A stretch of 64,000 nucleotides of DNA. It comes from Pseudobacteriovorax antillogorgiicola (GTDB lineage: Bacteria > Bdellovibrionota_B > Oligoflexia > Oligoflexales > Oligoflexaceae). Below the pieces are notes generated by a model that made no database searches, was not told the origin of the DNA, and worked only from the letters and a program-made list of their open reading frames with translations. The stretch lies in the NCBI RefSeq assembly GCF_900177345.1, contig NZ_FWZT01000029.1:1-64000 (forward strand). Direction: 5' to 3'. The translations under genes were made by a program, and so were the position numbers. Positions 8,846 to 18,057 of the stretch are shown here, one piece after another (the stretch's first letter is position 1; each line of letters begins with the position of its first letter).

Positions 8846-9632
8846 CTTTTAGCTTATTAAATGTAAGGTATCCAACAACTATAGACAGCATAGAGAACGC
8901 TGTAGCAGTTAACAATGCTTCAATTTCAGGTACTACTCCTGTGAACATTACATCTCGAGTTATATCTAAATAGTAGGTTAGTGGATTTAAGTCGAGAATC
9001 ATCCGAAATTTCTCAGGAATGGCAGACTTGGGGTAGATGATCGGAGTAGAGTAAAAAAGAATCGTTAGAATAGGATCTAGAAGGTGGCCAATATCACGAA
9101 AACGAACATTGAGACTGGCTAATGTCAACGAAACACCGAATATGAAAGTTGCAAAAATTCCGATACATAGGGGAAGAAATAGTATAGTCAGGGGTAGATT
9201 GCCTTTTATTGCTATAGAGATTGCTGCAAAAGGTACCAACGATAGTAAGAAGTTAATCAGAACAGAAGATACACTAGCAAAAGGAAATAGCGATGCTGGA
9301 ACTTTCACTTTTTTCAATAGGGAGCCGTTAAATAGAATACTATTGACACCAATACTCAAGCTTTGTTGGAAGAAGTTCCAAATTAGAATACCCGTCAATA
9401 GAAATAGAGAGTAATTTTTTACCTCAAAACGAATTATATATGAAAACACTGCAGACAAAACAGCCATATAGAGGAGTGGATTAAGCATACTCCAAAAGTA
9501 TCCTAGGAGCGATCCACGGTATCGCAGTCTTAGGTCTCTTTTAATCAGTTGGACGATTAGTGAACGAGCGATCCTAATCTTTCTCAATTTGTAGTTAATT
9601 GAGCTAGAGATGGCCAGTTTTTTTCCGATCAT
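8823..9632 (-). CDS. wzm: ABC-2 type polysaccharide exporter permease
   Basis: The 269 residues contain six predicted membrane segments and the ABC-2 permease pattern RDLRLRYRGSLLGYFWSMLNPLLYM at the N-terminus. Further conserved features are ASLNVRFRDIGHL and the STPIIYP loop followed by NPLTYYLDITRD. It forms the channel for the undecaprenol-linked polymer across the inner membrane, energised by the adjacent Wzt-like ATPase. It is the first gene of a four-gene minus-strand operon (wzm, wzt, GT2-GT4, RgpF-like) and is divergent from the sugar phosphotransferase gene. The ATG at 9632 fits the family's usual N-terminal length. Confidence 0.92.
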   Translation of the reverse strand: MIGKKLAISSSINYKLRKIRIARSLIVQLIKRDLRLRYRGSLLGYFWSMLNPLLYMAVLSAVFSYIIRFEVKNYSLFLLTGILIWNFFQQSLSIGVNSILFNGSLLKKVKVPASLFPFASVSSVLINFLLSLVPFAAISIAIKGNLPLTILFLPLCIGIFATFIFGVSLTLASLNVRFRDIGHLLDPILTILFYSTPIIYPKSAIPEKFRMILDLNPLTYYLDITRDVMFTGVVPEIEALLTATAFSMLSIVVGYLTFNKLKDEFVYDI

Positions 9633-9809
9633 TCAAGAATCCTTATTGGTATATTTTTTATATGCAGAAAGAATAAACTCTTTGCTGAAATTCTATGTTT
9701 ATGCCACATTTCCACGACAAATAGCCTTGACCATTGACGATCTACTGGACGTTCATAGCAGAGTGAAGGTAAGATTATCTAACTCTAAAAACTTAGTGAA
9801 CACATTATT
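9633..9809. promoter_or_regulatory. divergent intergenic region between wzm and the sugar phosphotransferase
   Basis: These 177 bp separate two genes read away from each other, so promoters for both operons should lie here. It is AT-rich with runs such as TATATTTTTTATAT near 9651-9665. I see no convincing -35/-10 pair, operator palindrome, JUMPStart or ops element. Confidence 0.4.
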
Positions 9810-11228
9810 ATGGAAAATATTAGCTCTCTTGGTAGCTTCAATGTTAGATACAAAACAAAAAGTTGGATATTTAATATAACTGATTTGTTATTTTCTACAA
9901 ATAGGACCCTACTTTTTCTTGCTGACTACTCGATTATAGTAATTGCATATATTCTATCAACTAGTCAAAGTCCCTTTGCCTCAGTAGCTCAAAAGACTGA
10001 CTTTCATATTTACATAGGGTCATTTGTATTCGCTTCAATTTTCTGTCTCTCTGCATTGGGGTTAGGTTACTACGAAAGAACTAGACGATACTCATTTTAT
10101 AAAGTCATAACAAATGGCGCTCTTTCTAGCTTGATAGCCCTTATTGCAACAATTTCTATCATGTACTTTGTTTTCTATGACGTGTTCGGACGTAAAACAT
10201 TCCTCTGGGGTACGTGTGGTGGATATTTAGCAGTAACCGCTTTTAGATTGCTACTTTCTGTGGTTTACCGGCGAAACCCTTACAAATTTACAATTGTTGG
10301 TGACTCACCTATTCTAAGTGAGATGAAGGCTTTTTGCAGTGATCCTAATAATAGAGAAGTCAAGTACTTTCGTTATGTAGAGTGGCCATTTAGTGGTAAT
10401 CAACCTAACTTAGAGTGCCTCAGTGAAAGGTTTTGTGACATAGTTTTTAGTAAAGAAGCTTTAAGTGCAGCTCATGCAGAGAATATAGCAGTATGGGCAG
10501 TAAAGAATGGATACAGAGTTTTTAATGAGAATGACATGTACTCCAGTCTCTTTGAAAAAGTTCAGTTGGATGCGATATCTAAGTCTTGGCTGATTGAGAA
10601 AGGCTTAAATGCAAGAAATTTCTCTACGGAGATATGTATGCGCTTGATTGATATATTATTGTCGCTTGTTTCTATCGTCTTCCTCTCTCCTATTTTTCTA
10701 GTGATTGCTCTATCCATATTTATTACGGACAGAGGGCCTGTACTTTTTAATCAGACCCGTATGGGTAGATACGGTAGACCATTTAAGATGTTCAAATTTA
10801 GAACTATGTATGTAGATAGGAGTTGTATCGAGGCTAGTGAAGGTTTTACGCGAAATGGAGATAATAGAGTAACGTCAATAGGAAAGCTACTACGCCCACT
10901 TCATTTAGACGAGCTGCCGCAGTTGATTAATATATTCTTGGGTCATATGTCTATTGTCGGGCCTCGTCCTGAAGCTGTAGGATTCGCGCAAAAGATGTCG
11001 AAGGAGATTGATCTGTACGAGATGAGATATTTGGTCAGGCCAGGCTTGACAGGTCATGCTCAACTTATGGCCGGATATGCTATGGATACAGTCGACGATA
11101 CCAAAGTTAAGCTTTCCTTCGATTTTTTCTTTTTAATAAACTATAATATTTTCTTTTACCTTCGAATTGTTTTACGAACTGTCTTTGTGGTGCTCAGATC
11201 TGCTCTTGGTAGGAGGTCCTTAGAATAA
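9810..11228 (+). CDS. polyprenyl-phosphate sugar-1-phosphate transferase (WbaP/WcaJ type)
   Basis: The 472 residues show four N-terminal membrane segments (about 30-150), a central CoA-binding-like domain (about 155-260), a re-entrant membrane helix (about 278-305) and a C-terminal catalytic domain. Catalytic-domain motifs are KFRTM (329-333), DELPQ (367-371) and GPRPE (384-388), which are diagnostic of bacterial sugar transferases that load the first sugar-1-phosphate onto undecaprenyl phosphate. This starts repeat-unit synthesis at the inner membrane. The long form resembles WbaP/WcaJ/CpsE. The first sugar cannot be told from the sequence. The 3' end overlaps the convergent glycosyltransferase gene by 35 bp. 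No strong ribosome-binding site precedes the ATG. Confidence 0.9.
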   Translation: MENISSLGSFNVRYKTKSWIFNITDLLFSTNRTLLFLADYSIIVIAYILSTSQSPFASVAQKTDFHIYIGSFVFASIFCLSALGLGYYERTRRYSFYKVITNGALSSLIALIATISIMYFVFYDVFGRKTFLWGTCGGYLAVTAFRLLLSVVYRRNPYKFTIVGDSPILSEMKAFCSDPNNREVKYFRYVEWPFSGNQPNLECLSERFCDIVFSKEALSAAHAENIAVWAVKNGYRVFNENDMYSSLFEKVQLDAISKSWLIEKGLNARNFSTEICMRLIDILLSLVSIVFLSPIFLVIALSIFITDRGPVLFNQTRMGRYGRPFKMFKFRTMYVDRSCIEASEGFTRNGDNRVTSIGKLLRPLHLDELPQLINIFLGHMSIVGPRPEAVGFAQKMSKEIDLYEMRYLVRPGLTGHAQLMAGYAMDTVDDTKVKLSFDFFFLINYNIFFYLRIVLRTVFVVLRSALGRRSLE

Positions 11229-12339
11229 AGTCAAGCCTACGCTTCTCTATTATCTCACTATGAACTAAATTAGCGACGTCTTCTTTAGGAACGACAATGC
11301 CCCGATTTGCTCTACAGAAATTGATCATCTGTATATGATTGTTGTTGATAGATTGTTCCGTATTCTCAATCTGGAGTATCCAAGGTTTTAGGTCATGTGA
11401 AAGGAATATGGATTCCTGATACCCTAAGATAGTTGGAAAGCCCCACGCTAAATAGTCACGCGTTTTAAGGGGGCATGCCTCTTTAAGCCCACAGCGATGA
11501 ATCGCAAGACTGGAAACAGCGATATCACATGACTCCACAGCTGCTTCTAGTGCGAGATTGGACAGAAATCCCGCATAATTTACATTGTGGAGCGTACTCT
11601 TAGCTAGAAAATTTCCAATCATCAGTAATTCGATCTCATCTTTGTAGTATTCAGCAAAATTGTAAAGCTTGTCTACGCCGTGCCATGGGTATTCTTTTGA
11701 AACCATGAATAGCAAACGGATTTTTCTACCGACATTGCCCTTTTTCCGGATGGTTGTTTGATGTATGTCAATGCTGTTATATGCAACATGAGTTGGTTTG
11801 TTGAATTTCGATATTGAAGTGTCTGATGCAATTTCGTGAGTAACAGTTACGAATTTTTCGGCCATCCTAAAGACATACGATCTAGTCATCCGGTTGTATC
11901 GTTCTACCAGGTGGGAGAGAAGGCTCCTACTTGTCAAAGATTCCCGCTCTTTCAGATCGAGCATGTTTATCTCAACGGTAACGTCAGCTTGCTTCTTTAG
12001 CTTGTATATTGCAATCATGAACGGTTTTAGAAGTTCATATCGCATGTAGATATTCGTTGGACTATATTCGGAAACCGAATCTAGTAGTTTAGGAAAGTTT
12101 AAAAACTTCGCGAACTTATATTCCGAATCAATAAACTTGACTCCACTAGGCGATGCAAAAATGTATTCATATTGAAAATCGAATTGAGGTAGCTGATTAC
12201 CCTCAATGTAGGGTGGAATTAAGAAAAAAGCTTTAGTTTGTACTCCTAAGTCATTCCATGAACGGATCTGATCAATAATTTTTTTAGACAGACCATCATA
12301 TTTCCATATCTCTACGGTGACTATGTAGGCAACTTTCAC
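11194..12339 (-). CDS. glycosyltransferase, GT4-like (GT-B)
   Basis: The C-terminal half carries a GT-B donor domain: LLFMVSKEYPWHGVDKLYNF, LLMIGNF, NYAGFLSN, then KTRDYLAWGFPTILGYQE in place of the usual E-x7-E loop. The N-terminal half begins VKVAYIVTVEIWKYDGLSKKI, a normal acceptor-domain start. I chose GTG at 12339 because AAGGGATACC precedes it. The open frame extends 24 codons further, to 12411, without homology-like sequence. The gene is convergent with the sugar phosphotransferase, with coding overlap, and divergent from the polymerase gene. It probably adds one sugar to the lipid-linked oligosaccharide in the cytoplasm. Donor and linkage are unknown. Confidence 0.75.
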   Translation of the reverse strand: MKVAYIVTVEIWKYDGLSKKIIDQIRSWNDLGVQTKAFFLIPPYIEGNQLPQFDFQYEYIFASPSGVKFIDSEYKFAKFLNFPKLLDSVSEYSPTNIYMRYELLKPFMIAIYKLKKQADVTVEINMLDLKERESLTSRSLLSHLVERYNRMTRSYVFRMAEKFVTVTHEIASDTSISKFNKPTHVAYNSIDIHQTTIRKKGNVGRKIRLLFMVSKEYPWHGVDKLYNFAEYYKDEIELLMIGNFLAKSTLHNVNYAGFLSNLALEAAVESCDIAVSSLAIHRCGLKEACPLKTRDYLAWGFPTILGYQESIFLSHDLKPWILQIENTEQSINNNHIQMINFCRANRGIVVPKEDVANLVHSEIIEKRRLDFILRTSYQEQI

Positions 12340-12457
12340 GTTTAGGTATCCCTTAAATTTATATTTATCTTGATGATTCCATTTTGCTTGGTCATAGTAT
12401 GAACTAAGCAAACAAAATCGACAATGCGGTCGACTCTAAAGCTCTGGGAGGGTGTCT

Positions 12458-13768
12458 TTGTATAATGCTCTTGAAATGCGTTATATGAGCCCCATGACTA
12501 TATTTCTAATAATAGGTTATTTACTGGTATTGCTACGGGGACCATTGTCATTTTGGTTCGGAGGTCTTTCGAACTTTATAGTTCTTTTAGGGTTTTTGGT
12601 ACCTGCACTAGTCTTTACTATTAGAAAGCTAAATTGGAAGGTTTCACTTAATGGAACGGTTGTATCAGCATTTTTGTTCAATTTGTACATTTTGATATTA
12701 GCAGCCCTGGGAGACGAACCTATAAGATCGTTTCTTGGTTTAATGCTATTTAACTACTACTTTATTCTCTTCTACTTCATTCACCTTGCTCAGTGCAACA
12801 ACCTATCAAGATTGTCAGATATCAAATACGTTATTTGGTTTATCCTAGTAGTTCTAGCAGCATTTTCCTCCGTCGAAATTATATTCGATTTTCCCTTGTC
12901 GACTTTTAGGCAATACAGGAATCCACCGCCCCTTGATCGCATATATGCCCCTTTTCGGATCTCATCTAGCATAGGATCTACTCTACCGTTTGGTGTAGTT
13001 ATGTCATATGTTTGTATCTACTTTTTCAACAGGCTTTTGTATCGTTATAGTAGTGCGAATACCATAGCTCTGATCATTTCTATTTTCTTAGTCCTTGGAA
13101 CATATAGCAGAGGTGCACAAGGGACTGTAATCACAGGACTAATAATAGCTTCATTTATTAGATTCATAATTGGTGTAAATTCACCTGGTCTGCTGAAATT
13201 GAAGTTGTCTGGCTTTTACCTATTTGGTGTAACTATTGGAAGTCTGTCTTTACTGGGGCATGCTTTTCTTCCAAAGGCGCTCACCCAGAGAATTTATAAC
13301 ATATTCAACTGGACTACTGAAACCTCTAACGTAAATCGATTTGGCTCGTGGAAAGGAGTTATTGGAACATTAGAAAATTGGCAGGATTGGCTTTTTGGAA
13401 GGTCTTTAGGAACCTATGGTAATGCACTAAGTTACTTTGATTTACCGGTTGGGGTTACGCTCAAAACCGTCACTGAATCTTACTACCTTAAAATTCTGGC
13501 TGAGACTGGTTTACTAGGTCTATTCCTTTTCATGTGTATAATTATATCTGCCGGCTATCATACTTATCGTTCATATTGCCTTTCCAACAACATAGAGACA
13601 AAAGTTCTTGCTTCATTTTGTTTCTCTGCATTATTTGCTCACGGAATAGAGTTGTTGTTCCTTCAGTCTCTTGAGTCAACAAGCGTAGGGTTCATATTTA
13701 TGTATACACTTGCTATTTCTAGTTCGATTTCTTCCAAAGCTGAATATGAGGCTAAATACGGTGGATAG
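12458..13768 (+). CDS. O-antigen polymerase (Wzy-like) / O-antigen ligase family membrane protein
   Basis: This hydrophobic protein of about 436 residues has ten to eleven membrane segments and a large periplasmic loop. The loop includes RFGSWKGVIGTLENWQDWLFGRS and then the ESYYLKILAETGLLGLFLF pattern typical of the Wzy_C (O-antigen ligase/polymerase) family. The likely role is block polymerisation of lipid-linked repeat units in the periplasm, with ligation as the alternative. GGGAGG at 12446-12451 fits a TTG start at 12458. GTG at 12452 is too close to the site, and ATG at 12476 is another option. A polymerase beside an ABC exporter is unusual. Confidence 0.75.
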   Translation: MYNALEMRYMSPMTIFLIIGYLLVLLRGPLSFWFGGLSNFIVLLGFLVPALVFTIRKLNWKVSLNGTVVSAFLFNLYILILAALGDEPIRSFLGLMLFNYYFILFYFIHLAQCNNLSRLSDIKYVIWFILVVLAAFSSVEIIFDFPLSTFRQYRNPPPLDRIYAPFRISSSIGSTLPFGVVMSYVCIYFFNRLLYRYSSANTIALIISIFLVLGTYSRGAQGTVITGLIIASFIRFIIGVNSPGLLKLKLSGFYLFGVTIGSLSLLGHAFLPKALTQRIYNIFNWTTETSNVNRFGSWKGVIGTLENWQDWLFGRSLGTYGNALSYFDLPVGVTLKTVTESYYLKILAETGLLGLFLFMCIIISAGYHTYRSYCLSNNIETKVLASFCFSALFAHGIELLFLQSLESTSVGFIFMYTLAISSSISSKAEYEAKYGG

Positions 13769-14738
13769 CTACTTAGATCTAAGGGTTCTTTTGAAATTAG
13801 CTTGGGCTAATATATTATACATAGTTTGGATAGTTCCTCTTATTTTGATCATAAGTTATAGCTATCATCTTAATAACCCTCCCCGCATTGAAAGAATCTA
13901 TGACATAAAAATTATCTCATATTCACAAGAGGTGTTTAGAAAATTTCAATCTACAGAATCTGAAATTGTATCGCAGGTAGAAACTACTGTTGGGAAAAAT
14001 ATTTGTTCTGGAAGGTTCTGTGAGAACATGAGGTTAGATATAGTATATTCGACGAACTATGTTAGACTGAAGACATCGCACATGAGTGAATCTGAATCGG
14101 AGATTATTGCCTTTCATTTTAAGGAATTTTTAGAAAATAGAGTGCAATTCTCCGGAGTCAACGCTGTTCCTAAGCGTGATGAAAAAATCATCGAATTGGT
14201 TGGTGAATCAATCAATCTGATTTATGACCTGCAAGTAATTTACAACACACTAGTTCAAGAATTCTTGAATCGCAAGTTTTCCAATACAGATGGATTAGAC
14301 TCGAAATTCTATAATAATAACTACTCTAGTATAGTCAATAAGGTTCTCTATGAGATGGAATCTGCTTCTCAAAGAGCAGCTAGAGCCTTTAGGGATTATT
14401 CACTCCACATGCCAAGTTCTTCTGTGGAGAACAAGAGATTGGAACTAAATAGTCTTCTAGAAAGAAAATACAATCTAGAAAAGGAGTTTCTCATTAAAAA
14501 AGAAAAGATAGAGAACTACTATCTATATTTCGACTCTCTGCAGGAATCACAATTAATCACTCCTGTAATGTTGAGTGATCCTAAACTTCAAAGTAAGAAC
14601 GAGAGCGTCTATCAAACAATCTCGATAAGAGGTGGGATAGTTGCAACCTTAAGTTGCATTTTGCTAATTCTTACTTACCTGATATTCCTGATAGTTAAGT
14701 ATAAGAGTCAGGTCTTCATATCGGTAACGAAAGTATGA
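13746..14738 (+). CDS. Wzz-topology membrane protein (possible chain-length regulator)
   Basis: The product has one N-terminal membrane helix (AWANILYIVWIVPLILIISYSY), a long helical, coiled-coil-prone soluble region with many Glu/Lys/Ser residues, and one C-terminal membrane helix (GGIVATLSCILLILTYLIFLIVKY). This is the arrangement of Wzz/Wzc-type polysaccharide co-polymerases, which set chain length with Wzy. I see no clear Wzz motif, and the Pro/Gly-rich segment before the second helix is weak, so the call rests on topology and on position directly after the polymerase. ATG at 13746 overlaps the polymerase gene by 23 bp. The frame is open from 13710. The next gene overlaps by ATGA. Confidence 0.5.
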   Translation: MRLNTVDSYLDLRVLLKLAWANILYIVWIVPLILIISYSYHLNNPPRIERIYDIKIISYSQEVFRKFQSTESEIVSQVETTVGKNICSGRFCENMRLDIVYSTNYVRLKTSHMSESESEIIAFHFKEFLENRVQFSGVNAVPKRDEKIIELVGESINLIYDLQVIYNTLVQEFLNRKFSNTDGLDSKFYNNNYSSIVNKVLYEMESASQRAARAFRDYSLHMPSSSVENKRLELNSLLERKYNLEKEFLIKKEKIENYYLYFDSLQESQLITPVMLSDPKLQSKNESVYQTISIRGGIVATLSCILLILTYLIFLIVKYKSQVFISVTKV

Positions 14739-15601
14739 ATGAAAGATTCACTGTACTTTTGCCAGTATATGCTCTTGACCATCCAGAAAGGCTATCTGTC
14801 TGTCTTGAGTCAATCACAAGGCAAGTTCCAAAACCTCAAGAAATCGTAATAGTAATAGATGGTCCAATTGGCGGCAAACTTAAACAAGTTATTCACGACT
14901 ATGCTTATAAAAAAAATTTGGAGATAGCTTTTAGAATAATATTGAATGAAATTAATTTAGGTCTTGGACGATCCCTGTCTAAGGGGGTTTTAGAATGTTC
15001 GAATGATCTAATTGCTCGAATGGATGCTGATGATGAAGTTGTTGATGGGAGATTCACCCGGCAAACCATGGAATTCGAGGCAAACCCTGATCTAGTCTTG
15101 GTGGGAGGACATATTTGTGAGGTTGAAGACACAATGCACAAGAATTCTACTGAACAATGTGTTCGACGCGGTATTTTGGGAGTCGAAAGAATACGGAATC
15201 AGGCACCATTCAGAAATCCTTTCAATCATATGACGGTGATGTTTCGAAAAAGTGCTGTGCTCAAAGTTGGCAACTATAGGCCAGTACCTTGCTTTGAAGA
15301 TTATTACTTATGGATGAGAATGCTTAAAGCTGGTTACCATATGGATAATATAGACTCAATACTTGTCCGCGCTACAATTGGTAATGGAATGATAAAGCGC
15401 AGAAGTGGTTTTGACTATGTAGTAAACGAAATCAAATTCTTCAAGAGATTACTAGAAGAGAATCTGATTTCAAGTAGTACATATATGAAAATTGTCGCGG
15501 TGAGATTACCCTTGCGTTTACTGCCAGAACGTTTATTGAGATTTGTGTATCAGGATATATTAAGGGACAGATATGCTAGTGGAATGCCGCAATCTAGATG
15601 A
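14735..15601 (+). CDS. glycosyltransferase family 2
   Basis: The 288-residue GT-A enzyme begins RFTVLLPVYALDHPERLSVCLESI, then NLGLGRSLSKGVLECSNDLIARMDADDEV, with the metal-binding DADD box, and NPFNHMTVMFRKSAV in the acceptor region. It resembles the capsular/amylovoran-type GT2 enzymes. It acts in the cytoplasm on lipid-linked intermediates. Its start overlaps the Wzz-like gene by 4 bp (ATGA) and its end overlaps the GMC oxidoreductase by 29 bp, so it is part of a coupled operon from 12458 to 18040. Substrate unknown. Confidence 0.85.
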   Translation: MNERFTVLLPVYALDHPERLSVCLESITRQVPKPQEIVIVIDGPIGGKLKQVIHDYAYKKNLEIAFRIILNEINLGLGRSLSKGVLECSNDLIARMDADDEVVDGRFTRQTMEFEANPDLVLVGGHICEVEDTMHKNSTEQCVRRGILGVERIRNQAPFRNPFNHMTVMFRKSAVLKVGNYRPVPCFEDYYLWMRMLKAGYHMDNIDSILVRATIGNGMIKRRSGFDYVVNEIKFFKRLLEENLISSSTYMKIVAVRLPLRLLPERLLRFVYQDILRDRYASGMPQSR

Positions 15602-17123
15602 TGAAACATGGACTGACATTTGTATTATTGGTTCAGGGCTTGGAGGGGGGACTCTCGCGTTGCAGCTTGCAAATACTGACAGCAGAATCTTCCTAATCGA
15701 AGCTGGCAACTCTATTAGAAGCAGCTGTTCAGCTGTTCAGCATCGTAGTGTGGGCAGAGCATTTAAACTTAATCCAACCCGAGCTATTGAAGTCGGTGGA
15801 ACTTCGAACCTTTGGCATGGAGTCCTTGCGCCGCTCGATGAAATAGATTTTCAATATAGAGAATGGATTCCCCACAGTGGGTGGCCGATTAAGCTCTCAG
15901 ATCTAAAGCCATGGTACGACAAAGCAGGCATGTTTTTAGGTATTAAGTCGTCTCATTTGTTTGATGTGGATATACTAGAAAAAGAGCTCGGTATTAGTCG
16001 GTATGACTTGCCTATAGTGCGAGATGTCATTGATAACAAGGTTTTTCAGCAGCCACAGCCGGTGACTGATCTTAAATCTAAGTTAATGTGGGCTTCAAAA
16101 AAATATAGCAACTTCACTATAGTTTCAAATGCGGTAGCCCTAGAATTGAAATCATCTAGTGCAATAAGGGATAGGATAGACAACCTTGAAGTTGGTTGTT
16201 TATCGACCCGAATAACAAAGAAGATCAGAGCAAATATCTTTATAGTGTGTGCAGGGGCCTTAGAGTCGCCGCGTCTTCTACTAAATTCTTGCAAGTTTAA
16301 GCCTGGTTCAAAATACAATAAGTATAACAATATAGGCGCGTTCTTGATGGATCACCCTATGGGAAATCTAGTTCAGGTGAAGTTTCGTCGTCCTACGGTC
16401 GCGAGAATGTATAGTGACTTTAAAGGGGAGTCAAGTGTCAAAGTTAAATCCGGAATTGTATTCAGAGATTCGATACAGCGACTAGAGCGGCTTCCTAACC
16501 ACAATTTTTATGTACGACCAAGTTTTAAGGAGGGAATCAACAATGAGACAGAGACTCTGAAATTGTACCTGTTGACTCTTAAAAGAGGAAAGCTAAGTCT
16601 ATCCAAAATACTGAAAGTGATTTTTAGCATAAACTTGGTTTTACAAATCTTAGTATATAAGTTAAGTCTTCGTGTTAAGTACAGATTTGCAGATCTTTTT
16701 TTTGTTACAGAACAGGTTCCGAGCCGCGATAGTTATGTGTCTCTATCTCATGAAAAAGATGACTTTGGCTATCCTATTGCTTCCGTAAACTGGAATGTTT
16801 CTGATATTGACTTAGTATCTATGGAAAAGTCTTTAGGTTACGTAAGGCAAATATTCTCTGATAGGTATTTTGAATTTGTACACGAAGATAAAGATATTGA
16901 TTGGAAAAACTCTTTTACCTCTGCTGCCCATCATGTTGGTACTCTAAGGATGGCTAAAGGACCGGAGGATGGAGTCGTCGATAAGAATCTGAAGGTTTTT
17001 GGATTAGATAACCTTTATGTCTGTGATGGTTCTGTTTTTCCTACATCAGGTAATGTTAACTCAGGTCTGACTATTGTAGCTTTGGCTTTTCGTCTGGCTC
17101 GATATCTGAGAGGTTTGAAATGA
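15573..17123 (+). CDS. GMC-family FAD oxidoreductase
   Basis: The 516 residues open with an FAD-binding ICIIGSGLGGGTLALQLA motif near residues 16-33 and contain EVGGTSNLWHGVL, a GMC feature. They end with the GMC C-terminal block HHVGTLRMAKGPEDGVVD and SVFPTSGNVNSGLTIVALAFRLA. The HHVGT and SGNVN segments hold the expected catalytic His/Asn positions. GMC enzymes oxidise alcohols, often sugar hydroxyls. Here, between a glycosyltransferase and an SDR with 29-bp and 4-bp overlaps, it most likely acts on a sugar or lipid-linked sugar, but the substrate is not known. A GMC oxidase inside a polysaccharide operon is uncommon. Confidence 0.85.
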   Translation: MLVECRNLDDETWTDICIIGSGLGGGTLALQLANTDSRIFLIEAGNSIRSSCSAVQHRSVGRAFKLNPTRAIEVGGTSNLWHGVLAPLDEIDFQYREWIPHSGWPIKLSDLKPWYDKAGMFLGIKSSHLFDVDILEKELGISRYDLPIVRDVIDNKVFQQPQPVTDLKSKLMWASKKYSNFTIVSNAVALELKSSSAIRDRIDNLEVGCLSTRITKKIRANIFIVCAGALESPRLLLNSCKFKPGSKYNKYNNIGAFLMDHPMGNLVQVKFRRPTVARMYSDFKGESSVKVKSGIVFRDSIQRLERLPNHNFYVRPSFKEGINNETETLKLYLLTLKRGKLSLSKILKVIFSINLVLQILVYKLSLRVKYRFADLFFVTEQVPSRDSYVSLSHEKDDFGYPIASVNWNVSDIDLVSMEKSLGYVRQIFSDRYFEFVHEDKDIDWKNSFTSAAHHVGTLRMAKGPEDGVVDKNLKVFGLDNLYVCDGSVFPTSGNVNSGLTIVALAFRLARYLRGLK

Positions 17124-18040
17124 CAAAGTTGTTATCTATCGGATTAACTGGTTTTATAGGAACAAACTTTCTAAGATCGTATGTGAACAATTTTGAGAAG
17201 ATTCATATCTTAACTAGACATAGTAGGCCACAAGTTTTAGCTCCCAATATAGACGCTAGTACCTTGGATGAAGTGGCTTCAATCAATGACGAATTTGATT
17301 GGGGCTTGTATATGGCTCATGATCATACAGATTTATATGCAAACATTGATTTGTTCAGAAGTTTTCTTCAGGTGTGCGAGAGACTAAGTGTCAAAAGATT
17401 GATTGTGTTGAGTTCTTTTGTAGTTTACGACTTTCTTCATGAGGAACGAATATCGATAAACTCTTCATATATCAAGATTGGTGAACCGTATATTCAAGTA
17501 AAACAGAAACTGGAATTTATTGCGGAAAGATACAGCTTGGAAAAAGACGCTCAAGTTTATGTCCTTCAACCTGCAGTCGTTCTGGGGGAAGGGGGGGCAT
17601 GGGATAGATTGATTAGATCTCTATCAGAATGTCATAAGATTGGTTTATATGGAAATGGTTCATATCGGTGTAACTGGGTTCATGTAGAGCAGGTTTCTGA
17701 AAAAATTATAGATATTATTATATCCCAAAGTGCAAGTACAGATACAGATAAGTTTAAGAAATATATAGTCAGTAATGGTAGTACTGATGAAACGTGGAAG
17801 GATTTACTTGTTGTTGGGGGAGAATTGGAAAAGATTGAATCTCCCAATAATAGGCGTTATCACAATAATATGATGATGAATCTGGCTTTGATTATCATCT
17901 TCGCAATACCTTCCTTGCGAATAAAATCCTATATCCTAAAAAAAGTAAGAGCAAAAGGCTCTAATTCTAAATTTCCATCAATTTGGTTTCCTATAGGTCT
18001 AACAAGAATTGTAATGAGTCGCAACTATAGTCTTAATTAG
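17120..18040 (+). CDS. NAD-dependent epimerase/dehydratase family protein (SDR)
   Basis: The 306 residues have an N-terminal LLSIGLTGFIGTNFLRSY Rossmann turn (GLTGFIG), a catalytic-type SSFVVYDF and the YIQVK pair corresponding to YxxxK, followed by LQPAVVLGEGG. It belongs to the extended SDR superfamily that reduces or epimerises nucleotide-linked or lipid-linked sugars. It is translationally coupled (ATGA) to the GMC oxidoreductase. One reading is an oxidise-then-reduce epimerisation by the pair, but this is inference. It ends 17 bp from the convergent wbpI-like gene. Confidence 0.75.
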   Translation: MTKLLSIGLTGFIGTNFLRSYVNNFEKIHILTRHSRPQVLAPNIDASTLDEVASINDEFDWGLYMAHDHTDLYANIDLFRSFLQVCERLSVKRLIVLSSFVVYDFLHEERISINSSYIKIGEPYIQVKQKLEFIAERYSLEKDAQVYVLQPAVVLGEGGAWDRLIRSLSECHKIGLYGNGSYRCNWVHVEQVSEKIIDIIISQSASTDTDKFKKYIVSNGSTDETWKDLLVVGGELEKIESPNNRRYHNNMMMNLALIIIFAIPSLRIKSYILKKVRAKGSNSKFPSIWFPIGLTRIVMSRNYSLN

Positions 18041-18057
18041 AAATCTCGATGTTTAGT

